Of a stretch of 64,000 bases of DNA, positions 27,501 through 41,100 are shown in pieces (the first letter of the stretch is position 1; each line of letters starts with the position of its first letter). A program made the position numbers and the translations under genes. Source of the stretch: Tachypleus tridentatus (taxonomy: Eukaryota > Arthropoda > Merostomata > Xiphosura > Limulidae). The notes below the pieces were generated by a model, which saw only the letters and a program-made list of their open reading frames with translations, was not told the origin of the DNA and did no database searches. Location of the stretch: positions 3,162,001 through 3,226,000 of the forward strand of contig NC_134830.1 in NCBI RefSeq assembly GCF_004210375.1, read 5' to 3'.

Positions 27501-30500
27501 CATCTTCTAAACTACCATAAAACACACGGTATACTAGGCATAGATTTTCTAAGATAATTTGAAACATGTTACATGAACTATACATCTTCTAAACTACCAT
27601 AAAACACACGGTATACTAAGCATAGATTTTCTAAGATAATTTGAAACATGTTACATGAACTATACACCTTCTAAGCTACCATAAAACACACGGTATACTA
27701 AGCATAGATTTTCTAAGATAATTTGAAACATGTTACATGAACTATACACCTTCTAAACTACCATAAAACACACGGTATACTAAGCATAGATTTTCTAAGA
27801 TAATTTGAAACATGTTACATGAACTATACACCTTCTAAGCTACCATAAAACACACGGTATACTAAGCATTTTTCTAAGATAATTTGAAACATGTTACATG
27901 AACTATACACTTCTAAACTACCATAAAACACATATACTAAGCATAGATTTTCTAAGATAATTTGAAACATGTTACATGAACTATACATCTTCTAAACTAC
28001 CATAAAACACATGGTATACTAAGCATAGATTTTCTAAGATAATTTGAAACATGTTACATGAACTATACACTACCATAAAACACACGGTATACTAAACTAC
28101 CATGAAAACACCTTCTAAGCTACCATAAAACACACGGTATACTAAGCATAGATTTTCTAAGATAATTTGAAACATGTTACATGAACTATACACCTTCTAA
28201 ACTACCATAAAACACATGCTACACTGATTGTAGGGTTTCTAACTTAAAACAATTTATACATCTTCTAAACTAACATGAAATACATGCTACACAAATCATA
28301 CATTTTCTAAGTTAATTTAAAACATGTTAAACTAACCATACAGCTTGTCCTAAACCAAACATACATCTAAATTAACATTAATATCTTACACTAACCATAC
28401 ATCTTCTGAATTACTGTGAAACATCCTTGTCATAGCATTTAGTCACATGGAATTTAAAGGACACACATGATCACTAATAGGGTACATAAATATATACATA
28501 TTAGTCAAAGCCTCTGGTAATTACATTACTAGCTAGCAACAAATAGACAAAGTGATGAAAATAACTGCCCAGCCAGAAAAACACAATGAAAACTCTGTTT
28601 TTCAATAGCCATACTGAACTAAAATATCTAGATGAGCTGTCCTGCCAGAAAACAAGATGGAAACTAAAATAATCTATTCAGATACACATCCTTACAAATG
28701 GAGTGAGGGAATTCAGACGCACGTCCTTACAAATGGAGTGAGGGAATTCAGACACACGTCCTTACAAATGAAGTGAGGGAAGAATTATCAGTTTGGATTT
28801 TATTACTTTGTTCTAAACTGATTACAAACATTTCAGTAAAAGTTTTATTTTGTTGGTAAAGATCTGATAGTTTTCTGAAATTCAATGATAGCAAGTTACA
28901 AACAGTCCACTGAACTTGTGTAGAACGTGTTGCTGTTCTTAGGAATATTGTTCCTATACACATCTGCCTGATACAGAATTAGCAAGTTGTAGCTACATAC
29001 TGCACAAAAATGAGTTTCCATATGTCCAACCTGAACCTAGCACTAGTTTTTATATTTAATTATATTTATCTTGTGAAAGAAACATTTAAAAAATATATGC
29101 ATCACCATAAAAATTAAATTACAAGTAATTAATTGTATGGAGAAAACTTACTTTCTGTCAGTAAATTAGTTTATTCAGTAACATTTTTAGTTTTAAAACT
29201 TTACTTCTGGTTTAAGCTGTGGTGTTCTTGTTAAGAAACATACCACTGTTTACATAATACTACACTGAAACATATGACGAAAGTTCATCAGTAACGTACT
29301 TGGGCAGAAGCTTAGCCAATAATAGAGCAATATTTTCACAGTGTTTTTTGGTTGGACAAAAGATCAAACAGGAATTTGAAGGCACCACTTCAAGGACTAA
29401 ACCCACCAATCCTTCTGGATCTTGACGCTTCATCTCTGGAGTACACTGTAAAGATGTAGTGAGAAAACATTAATTTGACAATACACGTAAAGACAAAATA
29501 GCACATACTGGTGATTCAGATACTTGAAAAAATTACACCTCATTTTAGAAAAAGTAGGATAATTTGATAAATAATAAATTTGAGAGCAACTAGAAGTGTG
29601 AGGTCCAAATTTGACTGAAAATTAGAAGCAACCTATACACCGAGTTCATTAGTCAAAAGTAGCATACCCCATGAACAGCCCCAATTTTGAAACTCTTTGT
29701 ACAATATAGTATTCTTGTGTTTTTTTGAAATATTCATTAATATATCCATAAAAAAGGTACAATAAAGATGCTTGGCTTCATTAATTTCATGGAATGTCAA
29801 TTAATATAATTACCAGATCTAAACCAAACACTAGTACAAATATATACAACACAAGAAGCTATAATGAACCTGATCAAGTATAGTGAAAACTTTATTATCG
29901 GCACTATCCTGTTTTGTACAAAATACAAGATCCATACACTCAAAGAATGTATTGTTTCTCTTCTTTTATCACGTGTACAACTATATACTGACAGAATGTT
30001 CCATATCTACTGTATCAATCTGTAACTTACAGTAATGAACAGAAAGAATTTCGTATTTTAATATTACCTAAGTGAAAAACTAACCATAGAGACATGTATT
30101 TAATCTGAACTAAAAAACTGAAAGTTTTTGAAAATACATTAAACAGAACTGCTCCAAAATGTGATAACAAGGAAAGAAGATACCTCTGAAATTCATTGAA
30201 CTCACACACATTAAGACAGTCATAATTTTCACACAAGAAATAGAATCCCAAAATTGTCTTCCCTTATTAGATGTGAATATAAAAAAAGTTACCACCAATA
30301 TATGCAAAAAACTTAATTACATCATCCAGCCTAATATCCAATCATAACCACCTATAGAAAAACTACTCATCTTTCTTCTTCACCTGTATAAATCATGCTA
30401 TACAACTCTGCACACACAAAGAAGACTTACTTATTGAACTAAACTAACTAAAGACCATAACAATAGAGAGAGGTTTGAACCCCCAAAACACAGATAGGGC

Positions 30501-33500
30501 TTGTATCAAACTTTAAAACAGTGGGAAATATTTCGTTAACTAAATCGTCTTGAGATACATTAGCCAGCCTTTCACCTCGTTTTGAGATACATTAGCCAGC
30601 CTTTCACCTCGTCTTGAGATACATTAGTCAGCCTTTCACCTATCAACACCACAAAACACAACACATTTGTTTCATTCTCTTGTCTACAAAATTACTAGAA
30701 TTTTTTTAACAGTATGAACATTGGTGTAAACTGTATTTATGCCTACACATAATATTAGTATCTTACTACCTAACCCTAAAAGACTATTATTAATATAATA
30801 AAAACAGGGCAACTATAGTATTTCATTGAACAAACATCATGTTATTTAGAAACAAGAAGCAAAAAATGAAGTATGTGTAGACATTACTCATAGTTAAATA
30901 CAACTTGGTTTTAATAACCATCTGAAACAAACTTTAGGTGACAAACCAACAGAAAATATTCCAACAGCCACTATACCCTAAGAGAAGCTAAATCTACACG
31001 TTTTCCTTTCTCATAGTTTGGGTTATTATAGATCTACAATCCACTTCTTATAATGTGGGTTATACAGCCCACTTTCTATAACCTGAGTTATACAGACCAA
31101 CAGCTCACTTCCTATAATCTGAGTTATACAGACCTACAGCTCACTTCCTATAATCTGAGTTATACAAACCTACAGCTCACTTCCTATAATTTGAGTTATA
31201 CAGCCCACTTTCTATAATCTGAGTTATACAGACCACTTTCTATAATCTGAGTTATACAGACCTACAGCCCACTTCCTATAATCTGAGTTACACAGACCTA
31301 CAGGGGTAATCCTATAATGTTGGTTACAAATTTAGCACACATTTCTTATAGTCTGGATTATACAGATTTACAGCCCACTTCCGTAGTTTACCTTATGAAT
31401 TAAAGCCCACATCCTATTTGTCTTCTAGATTTGCTACCAGTTATCTAGTCAAAGTACCCATGAAACTAGGCCTAGGACAGTAAAAGACAAGATGTGACTT
31501 AATACTTCTGTCTATATTAAATAAAGTTTAACACATATTAATAAAGAGACTCAAAAAAGCATAACTAGAAACTGAATCCCAAAAGTGCTTGGTTAACACA
31601 AGTACTAAACTAACCAAATACGGTGTTTCTTCTAAGAAATATACTTAGTGCTTTTTGTATACTAGTCTACTAAAAATAATAAAGAATATATTTCAATTTT
31701 TTGTGCACCCATCCTTCAAAATGTATTATAGATGAGTAGTCAGATACATATATCTTAGAACCACAGACTGAAACAGGTATTTATTCTTATATCTTAGATC
31801 CACAGACTGAAGCAGGTATTTATTCTTATATCTTAGATCCACAGACTGAAGCAGGTATTTACTCTTCTATCTTAGAACCAGAGACTGAAACAGGTATTTA
31901 TTCTTGTATCTTAGAACCACAGACTGAAATAGGTATTTACTCTTATATCTTAGAACCACAGACTGAAATAGGTATTTACTCTTATATCTTAGAACCACAG
32001 ACTGAAACAGGTATTTACTCTTATATCTTAGAACCACAGACTGAAACAGGTATTTATTCTTCAATCTTAGAACCACAGACTGAAACAGGTATTTATTCTT
32101 CAATCTTAGAACCACAGACTGAAACAGGTATTTATTCTTCAATCTTAGAACCACAGACTGAAACAGGTATTTATTCTTCTATCTTAGAACCACAGACTGA
32201 AACAGATACTTATTCCTATATCTTAGAACCATAGACTAAAACAGGTATTTATTTTTATATCTTAGAACCACAGATCAATACAGATCTTATGCTTATAATT
32301 GCAAATGTAGAGAAGCTACATATATGTGAGAATCACAAACTAAAATACATTTTATTTATTTCTCAAAATTACAAATTTAACACTCCTACGAAACGTGGGG
32401 CCTAATAGGCCCCAGAGCAACTTGAAAGGTTATTAATATTAGGCTAATAATTTTGTATTTAAATGAAATTGCCATTTAAATCCATTAATGAATGGATTAA
32501 TGAGATTCCCACTGTCCCTCTCTACTATCTAGCGAAACCACAGCCAGGGGAACGGGCTTGGAGAAATCAGGACTAGAAACGTCTTTTCGTAGGAGTGTTA
32601 AACAAGCTATATATTATTGTATCTTAGAATTACAAACTCAAAAAAACTGCATATTCTGTTAATAATTTAAAATTTAAATCTAAATTCTTACAGCATCTTA
32701 ATGTTATGAACTTCAAGAAACTGCACTTTCTTATACCTTTAAATTACAATCTTGAAAAAATTACATAAATATTCTTGTGTTACTTTAAGGATTATAAATA
32801 TAAGAGAGTTAAGTACTTTTTATGTTTTAACTTACAAACTTAAAGTCATATGTTCTTATAATATCTAAAGTTCATATACCCAAGTAATCTAGTCAATAAG
32901 GTTTCCATACCTTGAAATTAAAGCAACGAGATGACTTTAAAGTTTCACTTATGCTCTTTGCCCTCGGGTTTACCTCCCATATCTTTCTTCCAACTTTGAC
33001 AAACTCGCTTAGTTCCACCTAGAGAAGAATGAAAGCAGAAGTAACAGTATAAACATTGTTAATAATAATATAGAAATAATTTGTTGCACATATAAACTAC
33101 ACTATTAAAATATCTCAAGGTTCACACTTTGTACAAGCATTCTAAAATAGTATGAAATTATCACTAATGACTTTAGATTTACTTAAAATGATTTCTCTAA
33201 CTAATAATAAATATTGTATGTACAAAGTGTAAGTATATTAGTTATAATTCTAAATTAAACTAATTTTTGAATATATAAGGATGTTAACATTACTATTCAA
33301 CAGTATATTACACATATACAACACATAAATAACTTATTTTCCTTATTAAACACTAAACAGTATATTACACACATACACCACATAAATAATTTATTTTCCT
33401 TATTAAACACTAAACAGTATATTACACACATACACCACATAAATAATTTATTTTCCTTATTAAACACTAAACAGTATATTACACACATACACTACATAAA

Positions 33501-35069
33501 TAATTTATTTTCCTTATTAAACACTAAACAGTATATTACACACATACACCACATAAATAATTTATTTTCCTTATTAAACACTAAACAGTATATTACACAC
33601 ATACACCACATAAATAATTTATTTTCCTTATTAAACACTAAACAGTATATTACACACATACACCACATAAATAATTTATTTTCCTTATTAAACACTAAAC
33701 AGTATATTACACACATACACCACATAAATAATTTATTTTCCTTATTAAACACTAAACAGTATATTACACACATACGCCACATAAATAATTTATTTTCCTT
33801 ATTAAACACTAAACAGTATATTACGCACATACACCACATAAATAATTTATTTTCCTTATTAAACACTAAACAGTATATTACACACATACACCACATAAAT
33901 AATTTATTTTCCTTATTAAACACTAAACAGTATATTACGCACATACACCACATAAATAATTTATTTTCCTTATTAAACACTAAACAGTATATTACGCACA
34001 TACACCACATAAATAATTTATTTTCCTTATTAAACACTAAACAGTATATTACACACATACGCCACATAAATAATTTGTTTTCCTTATTAAACACTAAACA
34101 GTTATATTACGCACATACGCCACATAAATGGTTTATTTTCCTTATTAAACACTAAACAGTTATATTACACACATACACTACATAAATAATTTATTTTCCT
34201 TATTAAACACTAAACAGTATATTACGCACATACACCACATAAATAATTTATTTTCCTTATTAAACACTAAACAGTATATTACACACATACACCACATAAA
34301 TAATTTATTTTCCTTATTAAACACTAAACAGTATATTACACACATACACCACATAAATAATTTATTTTCCTTATTAAACACTAAACAGTATATTACACAC
34401 ATACACCACATAAATAATTTATTTTCCTTATTAAACACTAAACAGTATATTACACACATACACCACATAAATAATTTATTTTCCTTATTAAACACTAAAC
34501 AGTATATTACACACATACACCACATAAATAATTTATTTTCCTTATTAAACACTAAACAGTATATTACACATACACCACATAAATAATTTATTTTCCTTAT
34601 TAAACACTAAACAGTATATTACACACATACACCACATAAATAATTTATTTTCCTTATTAAACACTAAACAGTATATTACACACATACACCACATAAATAA
34701 TTTATTTTCCTTATTAAACACTAAACAGTATATTACACACATACACCACATAAATAATTTATTTTCCTTATTAAACACTAAACAGTATATTACACACATA
34801 CACCACATAAATAATTTATTTTCCTTATTAAACACTAAACAGTATATTACACACATACACCACATAAATAATTTATTTTCCTTATTAAACACTAAACAGT
34901 ATATTACACACATACACCACATAAATAATTTATTTTCCTTATTAAACACTAAACAGTATATTACACACATACACCACATAAATAATTTATTTTCCTTATT
35001 AAACACTAAACAGTATATTACACACATACACCACATAAATAATTTATTTTCCTTATTAAACACTAAATA

Positions 35070-35119
<50 letters not shown>

Positions 35120-38100
35120 ATATAAACTCATTACATCTTTGTAAATATATAGTTTGTTATAAACAAAAACAAGCTGAAACAAAAATTAAAAACACTGCAC
35201 ACACTGACAGGAACCCCAGGGTACAGGCTACAATGTACCCTAGGTAGACATTAGGAGAGCAAGATGCAAAAATTAAAAACACTGCACACACTGACAGGAA
35301 CCCCAGGGTACAGGCTACAATGTACCCTAGGTAGACATGAGGAGAGCAAGATGCAAAAATTAAAAACACTGCACACACTGACAGGAACCCCAGGGTACAG
35401 GCTGCAATGTACCCTAGGTAGACATTAGGAGAGCAAGATGTGAATGCTCAAGCCAGCAGTGCCCCTCATCTATATCACCCTTCACTGTCTGGAGACAGTT
35501 GTGAGAAGGTGACTGCTCTCCAAAATAAAGAAGAATTACATGAAAAAATACATAAAAATAAGAAGGTAATAGCATTTGGGAGTAACCTAAATAAACGTAC
35601 CTCTTGAAGTTAGCATTCTAGCCCCCATTATGGTGTTAAAACACAAATTAGTAGCTCAGTAAATGGATTATATACTTATGAACATGGTCAATAAACAACC
35701 TGGCACTAATTTACACAAATGAGCACCTTACTGCATGTAAAGGTTTGTTTAGAGTATGAAAATTGATAGTTAGAGTAAATGTAATAGGTGGTGATTCAGA
35801 ATTGTTCAGTTCAGACAAAAATTAGTATAATCATAACTAACCTATCACTCAAAATACAACAGTACCACTATAACACAAGACACATCACTCAATGTTACCA
35901 CTATAACACAAGACACATCACTCAATGGTACCACTATAACACAAGATGCATCACTCAACAGCACCATTAAATATTTAATATGTTAAAGATACAATTCAGA
36001 AATTCAGTAATTTCTAATTTTAACTCAGAAACAAATGACAATATTACAACTTGTATAGAATTGGCACTGATGCCATCATATATTTTTTCTTCAATATTTT
36101 CTGGATACATTTTGATGCAGTTATATTTGATTCAACTCAACAGATACAAATATACACTCAAGACAAATGTTCTGGTGATGTTTCACTTTCAAATGACATC
36201 AACTGAACTATGACAAAGAGAAAAACATTTAAGGGAAGAAAGAATAATCTTTAAACATACATACTCACAGGCCTAAAGTCTCCACAGTATATATCAGCAT
36301 TAAGAAACTGTTGAATGTCTGACATGTTCCCTAATGTTGCACTCATGCCGACTATCTGTATATTTTCTATATGAAATAGAAGTGACACTTCCAGGTCAAT
36401 GTTTAAACATCTGAGCTATTGTGTTCAGGTAACATCATTACAACTAAGATATAACATAATATTGTTCTCTCATCCTATAATAACAATATTTTGCACATAA
36501 TACATCCATAATATTAAATGTTCAATACTCTTACAAAAATGGTACAAGTTACTTTTCCATACATCATGTAACACAGCACAAGTTCTAACTGTAAAAAGAA
36601 TAATAATGACTCTCAAATCACACAGATTTATAAACATCAGTGTTTTGACTTTTATAATAACTAAGACATTTTAACATAGATAATGAAGTTTAAAAAATAT
36701 ATAGAATTAGCTTAAACAACAAACAATTACTGTTTAAAAATACCTACACAACCGTGAAAATCTTATTTCAACTTTCTGCTCACTTACAAACATAACATAC
36801 TCCAAAGAATTATCAAATCTTGTTGTAATCTCTCTTCATGTCTTGATAACTACTCAAATTTCAGATGCTATTAAAAATAAAGTGTTGCATCTAAAGTGAG
36901 AAAAAAATGGTATCAGGCATTATTAAAAACAAGAGAGAATTCTCAATAGCCACAACACGTTTTTTAGACAGAATTAAAGCAAAATACTTTATGAGGCCTT
37001 CTTCTTCCTTCTTATTACCTGTATTTTGTGTGCCAGCAATACCAAGCATTGGTCACCCATGTACCCAATTCAACTTCATTATTTATAAGGATCTCTGTCA
37101 GCTTAACCTCAAAGTGAAATTATTTTAGGCAGGATTATAATAAATTAATCTATGAAACGTGGGTATAGTTAAATACATCAATCAACTGGGTTTGGCTTCT
37201 TGAGTCCAAAACTGTAATTACGTCACAAATTGGTCAAGTAGTTATGGAGCTTTGAGCTAAACTTTGTACTCAAGAGCTGTTCTACAAGTCACTATTCCAT
37301 GTAAGGTCTATATTAAGGATAGAATAACTTCAGGTGCTTTTAAAAATAATGTTAGGTTTATGCTGAGGATAGAATGGCTTCAACTGCTTTTACCATTAAT
37401 GTTATGTCTATGTTGAGGTAAATACAAGATACATACAAAATAAGCACACACTTCTAACTACCTGGCATTTTATTTGAGAGGTGACGTTCAACAATTAATA
37501 TTCAAGTAGACACCCACTTTTATACTTGTGGATGAGATATGAACATGTTGAATAGGCTTACCTCTCACTAGACAGATGATAGAACTGTACATAATTCACA
37601 ACAATCAAATTAAGTAGACCAACTTTCATACTTGTAGGTGAGATATGAACATGTTGAGTAGGCTTACCTCTCACTAGACAGATGATAGAACTGTACATAA
37701 TTCACAACAATCAAATTAAATAGACCAACTTTCATACTTGTAGGTGAGATATGAACATGTTGAGTAGGCTTACCTCTCACTAGACAGATGATAGAACTGT
37801 ACATGATTCACAACAATCAAATTAAGTAGACCAACTTTTGTATTAACAGATAAGGCATGTGCACATGTTAAGTAGACCTACATCTCCACAGACAGATGAT
37901 AGATATGTGCGTGATTCTCCATAAAGACATGATGTAAACATACTCATTCATAGACAGATGGCAAACTCACATAAACATGATTCTTTCTCCACAAGCACAT
38001 TAAGTAGACCCACTTCTCCACAGACAGATGACCCACACAAACATGATACTCCACAAGCAAGTTAAATAGACCACTTCTCCATAGACAGATGACCCACACA

Positions 38101-41100
38101 TGAACATAATTCTCCACTAGCAAGTTAAATAGACCCACTTCTCCATAGACAGATGACCCACACAAACATGATTCTCCACAAGCAAGTTAAATAGACCACT
38201 TCTCCATAGACAGATGACCCACACATGAACATAATTCTCCACAAGCAAGTTAAGTAGACCCAGTTCTCCATAGACAGATGACCCACACATGAACATGATT
38301 CTCCACAAGCAAGTTAAATAGACCACTTCTCCACAGACAGATGACCCACACATAAACATGATTCTCTACAAGCAAGTTAAGTAGACCCACTTCTCCATAG
38401 ACAGATGACCCACACATAAACATAATTCTCCACAAGCAAGTTAAGTAGACCCAGTTCTCCATAGACAGATGACCCACACATGAACATGATTCTCCACAAG
38501 CAAGTTAAGTAGACCCACTTCTCCACAGACAGATGACCCACACATGAACATGATTGTACTTCAGTAACAAGTTTTTTTTAGATTAAAATAAATGTGGTGT
38601 CGTGTTCCCGTAAATTATATTGTTAGTTACAGGAAATCTGTTTAGAAATTGTTTAGATAATAACAAGTTTAGTCATCCGGACTTATGTTACACTTAAGAC
38701 AGAATTCACTGGTGAACAAATATGGTAAACTTCATGTGAACTACAGTCATCCTAACTTCCAGGTTACATTCATTAGTCTAGCAATATAGTTAAAGAATCA
38801 CTTATTTTTGACTAAAATAATTTAATAACAATACACACAATGTCTAATGGAATCTTAAATTACAGTCATGCTGCTAATTATGTCCAAACACTTATAACGA
38901 GTTTCACTACATTTTCAGACCCACTATATATTGCAAAGGTTTTGTCATAAGTTTGTAGATAAAAAGTACCTACCAATTACATATTGTAGCTTAGCCAGAG
39001 TCATTTCTAGAATAGCTCCACGGCTTCCTCCTTCACCAAGCATGTGTAACTATGGAACCATCAAAAATTCATTTTTTATCATGTACAAAAAAAAAAACAG
39101 ATGAAGAAATTATAGAACATGTGGAGCTATTTGTGTGTTGTTAAACCATAGGACATGTGGAGCTATTTGTGTGTTGCTAAACTTATTTAACTTTGCTGTT
39201 AGTTGATATAAATACATATAATAGTGACAACTGAAGTTCATTTAGAAATAATATATAAGTACATCCTATCAATCCATCACTTTCATTACAATCATCATGA
39301 AATTGTGAAATTTAGAATGGTTAAAACATAACAATTTCACTCACTTAAGACTATCATGATGAAAGTACATGAATATTTGAACACATTAATGAATCTCAGC
39401 TAAAAATTATAATTTGTCACTTAAAAGTTTTTTTTCTTCATAATTTCCCAGAATAAACATTTGGTACTGCATCAGAAGTTGAGTACAATATATTATCATT
39501 TTGGAACTTCAATATAACTGTTGCCACATCATTCTATCTCAAAACCATACATCTTAAAAGTAGTTTTACAGCTCAGATTCCAACACAAAAGGCTCTTTTG
39601 TAAGACTTTCATGATTAAAGCATACTACCTTCCCTTCTTGCTTTCTGTAAGCCAACTAATGTAAGAGGATTTCAGTTTCCAAGTGTATTACAATAGTCTG
39701 ATCACAGAGCTTCTCCAATGACTTAACTGATGTCTTTGTATGAAAGTGCATGAACTTATATTTCACTCTAGTTGCTTAAGTAATGAAACAGGTTAATGGA
39801 ATGTATGATTGCAAGTTATATACCTTGTCAAACACACTATATGTTGCATAATGTTGCCTGAGATGCACGAACAGCTTTTGTCTGCCTATTATTACTGTAC
39901 ATTTGACACAGTTAGAAGTACCTATTAGTTCCATTCTAGCTATTAATACTGCCTGTGACATGAAATAATTGATGGTAAACATGGACTGTACAATGAATAA
40001 CACTGCCTGTCACTTGAAATAATTAATAGTAAACGTAGATTTATACAATGAACAATACCTTCTGTACAATCTATGAAGGATGATCAGGTCTACCCGTATA
40101 TTCTGTGCATAAAAATTATTACTTTTATACAACATACATGGTTGTTGGTATTCTTTGTGCATTTGTATACTATCACAAATTTTGTTCAAAGCAAAACATG
40201 TTTGAAGAGGTTTGTCATGCACAATGTCTTAAAGAATTTATCGTGCTATTTTCAACTCATACTGATGCAACTATACATGGAAAAGTTTCAGTTATAGATT
40301 TATGGAGCACTTTCTCAGTATTTCTACAGCCACTTAGCCTGCATGGTATCTTGTATCTATTTTCTATTACATGGTGTCTTTAGCCAAGAACACCTTCTGC
40401 TGTGTGGTAACTTGTTCTAAACATGTTCTTACTACACGATGTTTAGTGCAAATCACATGTTCTACTGCATGGTGTCTTTAGCCAACCACATCTTCTGCAA
40501 TGCAGTTTCTTATCGTTGGTTGGTTGGCATTTTATGGCACAAAACAACGAGGCTGTCTGTGTCAAACAACCATCAAAAAAATTAAAAGTGATATTGTTAA
40601 CATTTGTAAAAAGGATCATGTTAAAAAGCTTAAGTTTTGAATTAAAAACTTAAATAGTGTTAAAAAGACCAATGGCCTTGAAACAACTAAAACATTTGTA
40701 AGGTGGAAAGTGTCACCATCGCCAATAACACTGTCCTGCATCAGGGGTAAACTTCAGGAAAAAACATGTCTAAAATGGTGCCATTGTTGAGAGTCGTAAC
40801 AACAGCATAACAGTAAAATGTGGATTATTGTGACTTGAGTGTTACACAGACAATATATCGGTGCATCAATCCCAGATAAAAGAAAACAATGAGTTAAAAA
40901 ACTGTGACCAATGTGTAGTCTAATTAGGACAACTTCTTTCTGGCCTTCATGGAAACAAGATGGCCAAAGTTCAATAGAGAGTTTTATCTGGAAAAGCTTG
41001 TTTTCACATTGCTCACTCCAAGTCAACTCCCAACTGATGCAGAGCTGAGCCTTGAATACAAGACCTTAGTCTGTGTATGGAACAGGTACAGCAGTGATAC

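Larger units (their letters stand above)
25382..29299 (-). other. HELQ intron 8
   Basis: Holds a foldback element (25955-26098), the right arm of the inverted repeat (26190-27500), an 82-bp array (27500-28215), decayed copies of it to about 28400 and a 33-bp triple repeat (28680-28770). Nothing recognisable in 25382-25950 or 28771-29299. Confidence 0.8.
29446..32910 (-). other. HELQ intron 7
   Basis: Holds small arrays at 30535-30640, 31020-31345 and 31741-32285, and a piggyBac-like MITE (32381-32597). The stretches 29446-30530, 30641-31019, 31346-31740 and 32602-32910 show nothing recognisable. Confidence 0.8.
33019..36268 (-). other. HELQ intron 6
   Basis: Dominated by the 57-bp minisatellite (33296-35067) followed directly by a TG microsatellite, an 86-bp triple repeat (35180-35445) and a 33-bp repeat (35850-35965). 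Nothing recognisable in 35446-35849 or 35966-36268. Confidence 0.8.
36367..38973 (-). other. HELQ intron 5
   Basis: Contains a 106-bp repeat (37500-37880) and a 63-bp minisatellite (37945-38555). 36367-37499 and 38556-38973 show no recognisable feature. Confidence 0.8.

Noticed and set aside
31741..32285. Regularly spaced direct repeats resembling a CRISPR array
   Set aside because: The repeats are contiguous with no unique spacers, and the sequence is clearly eukaryotic.
33297..35063. Long minus-strand open frames (63-200 codons) with a 19-residue repeat
   Set aside because: They follow from a 57-bp repeat unit (divisible by 3) without stops in one frame. There is no unique domain, start context or splice structure, and frames end wherever a 1-2 bp indel occurs.
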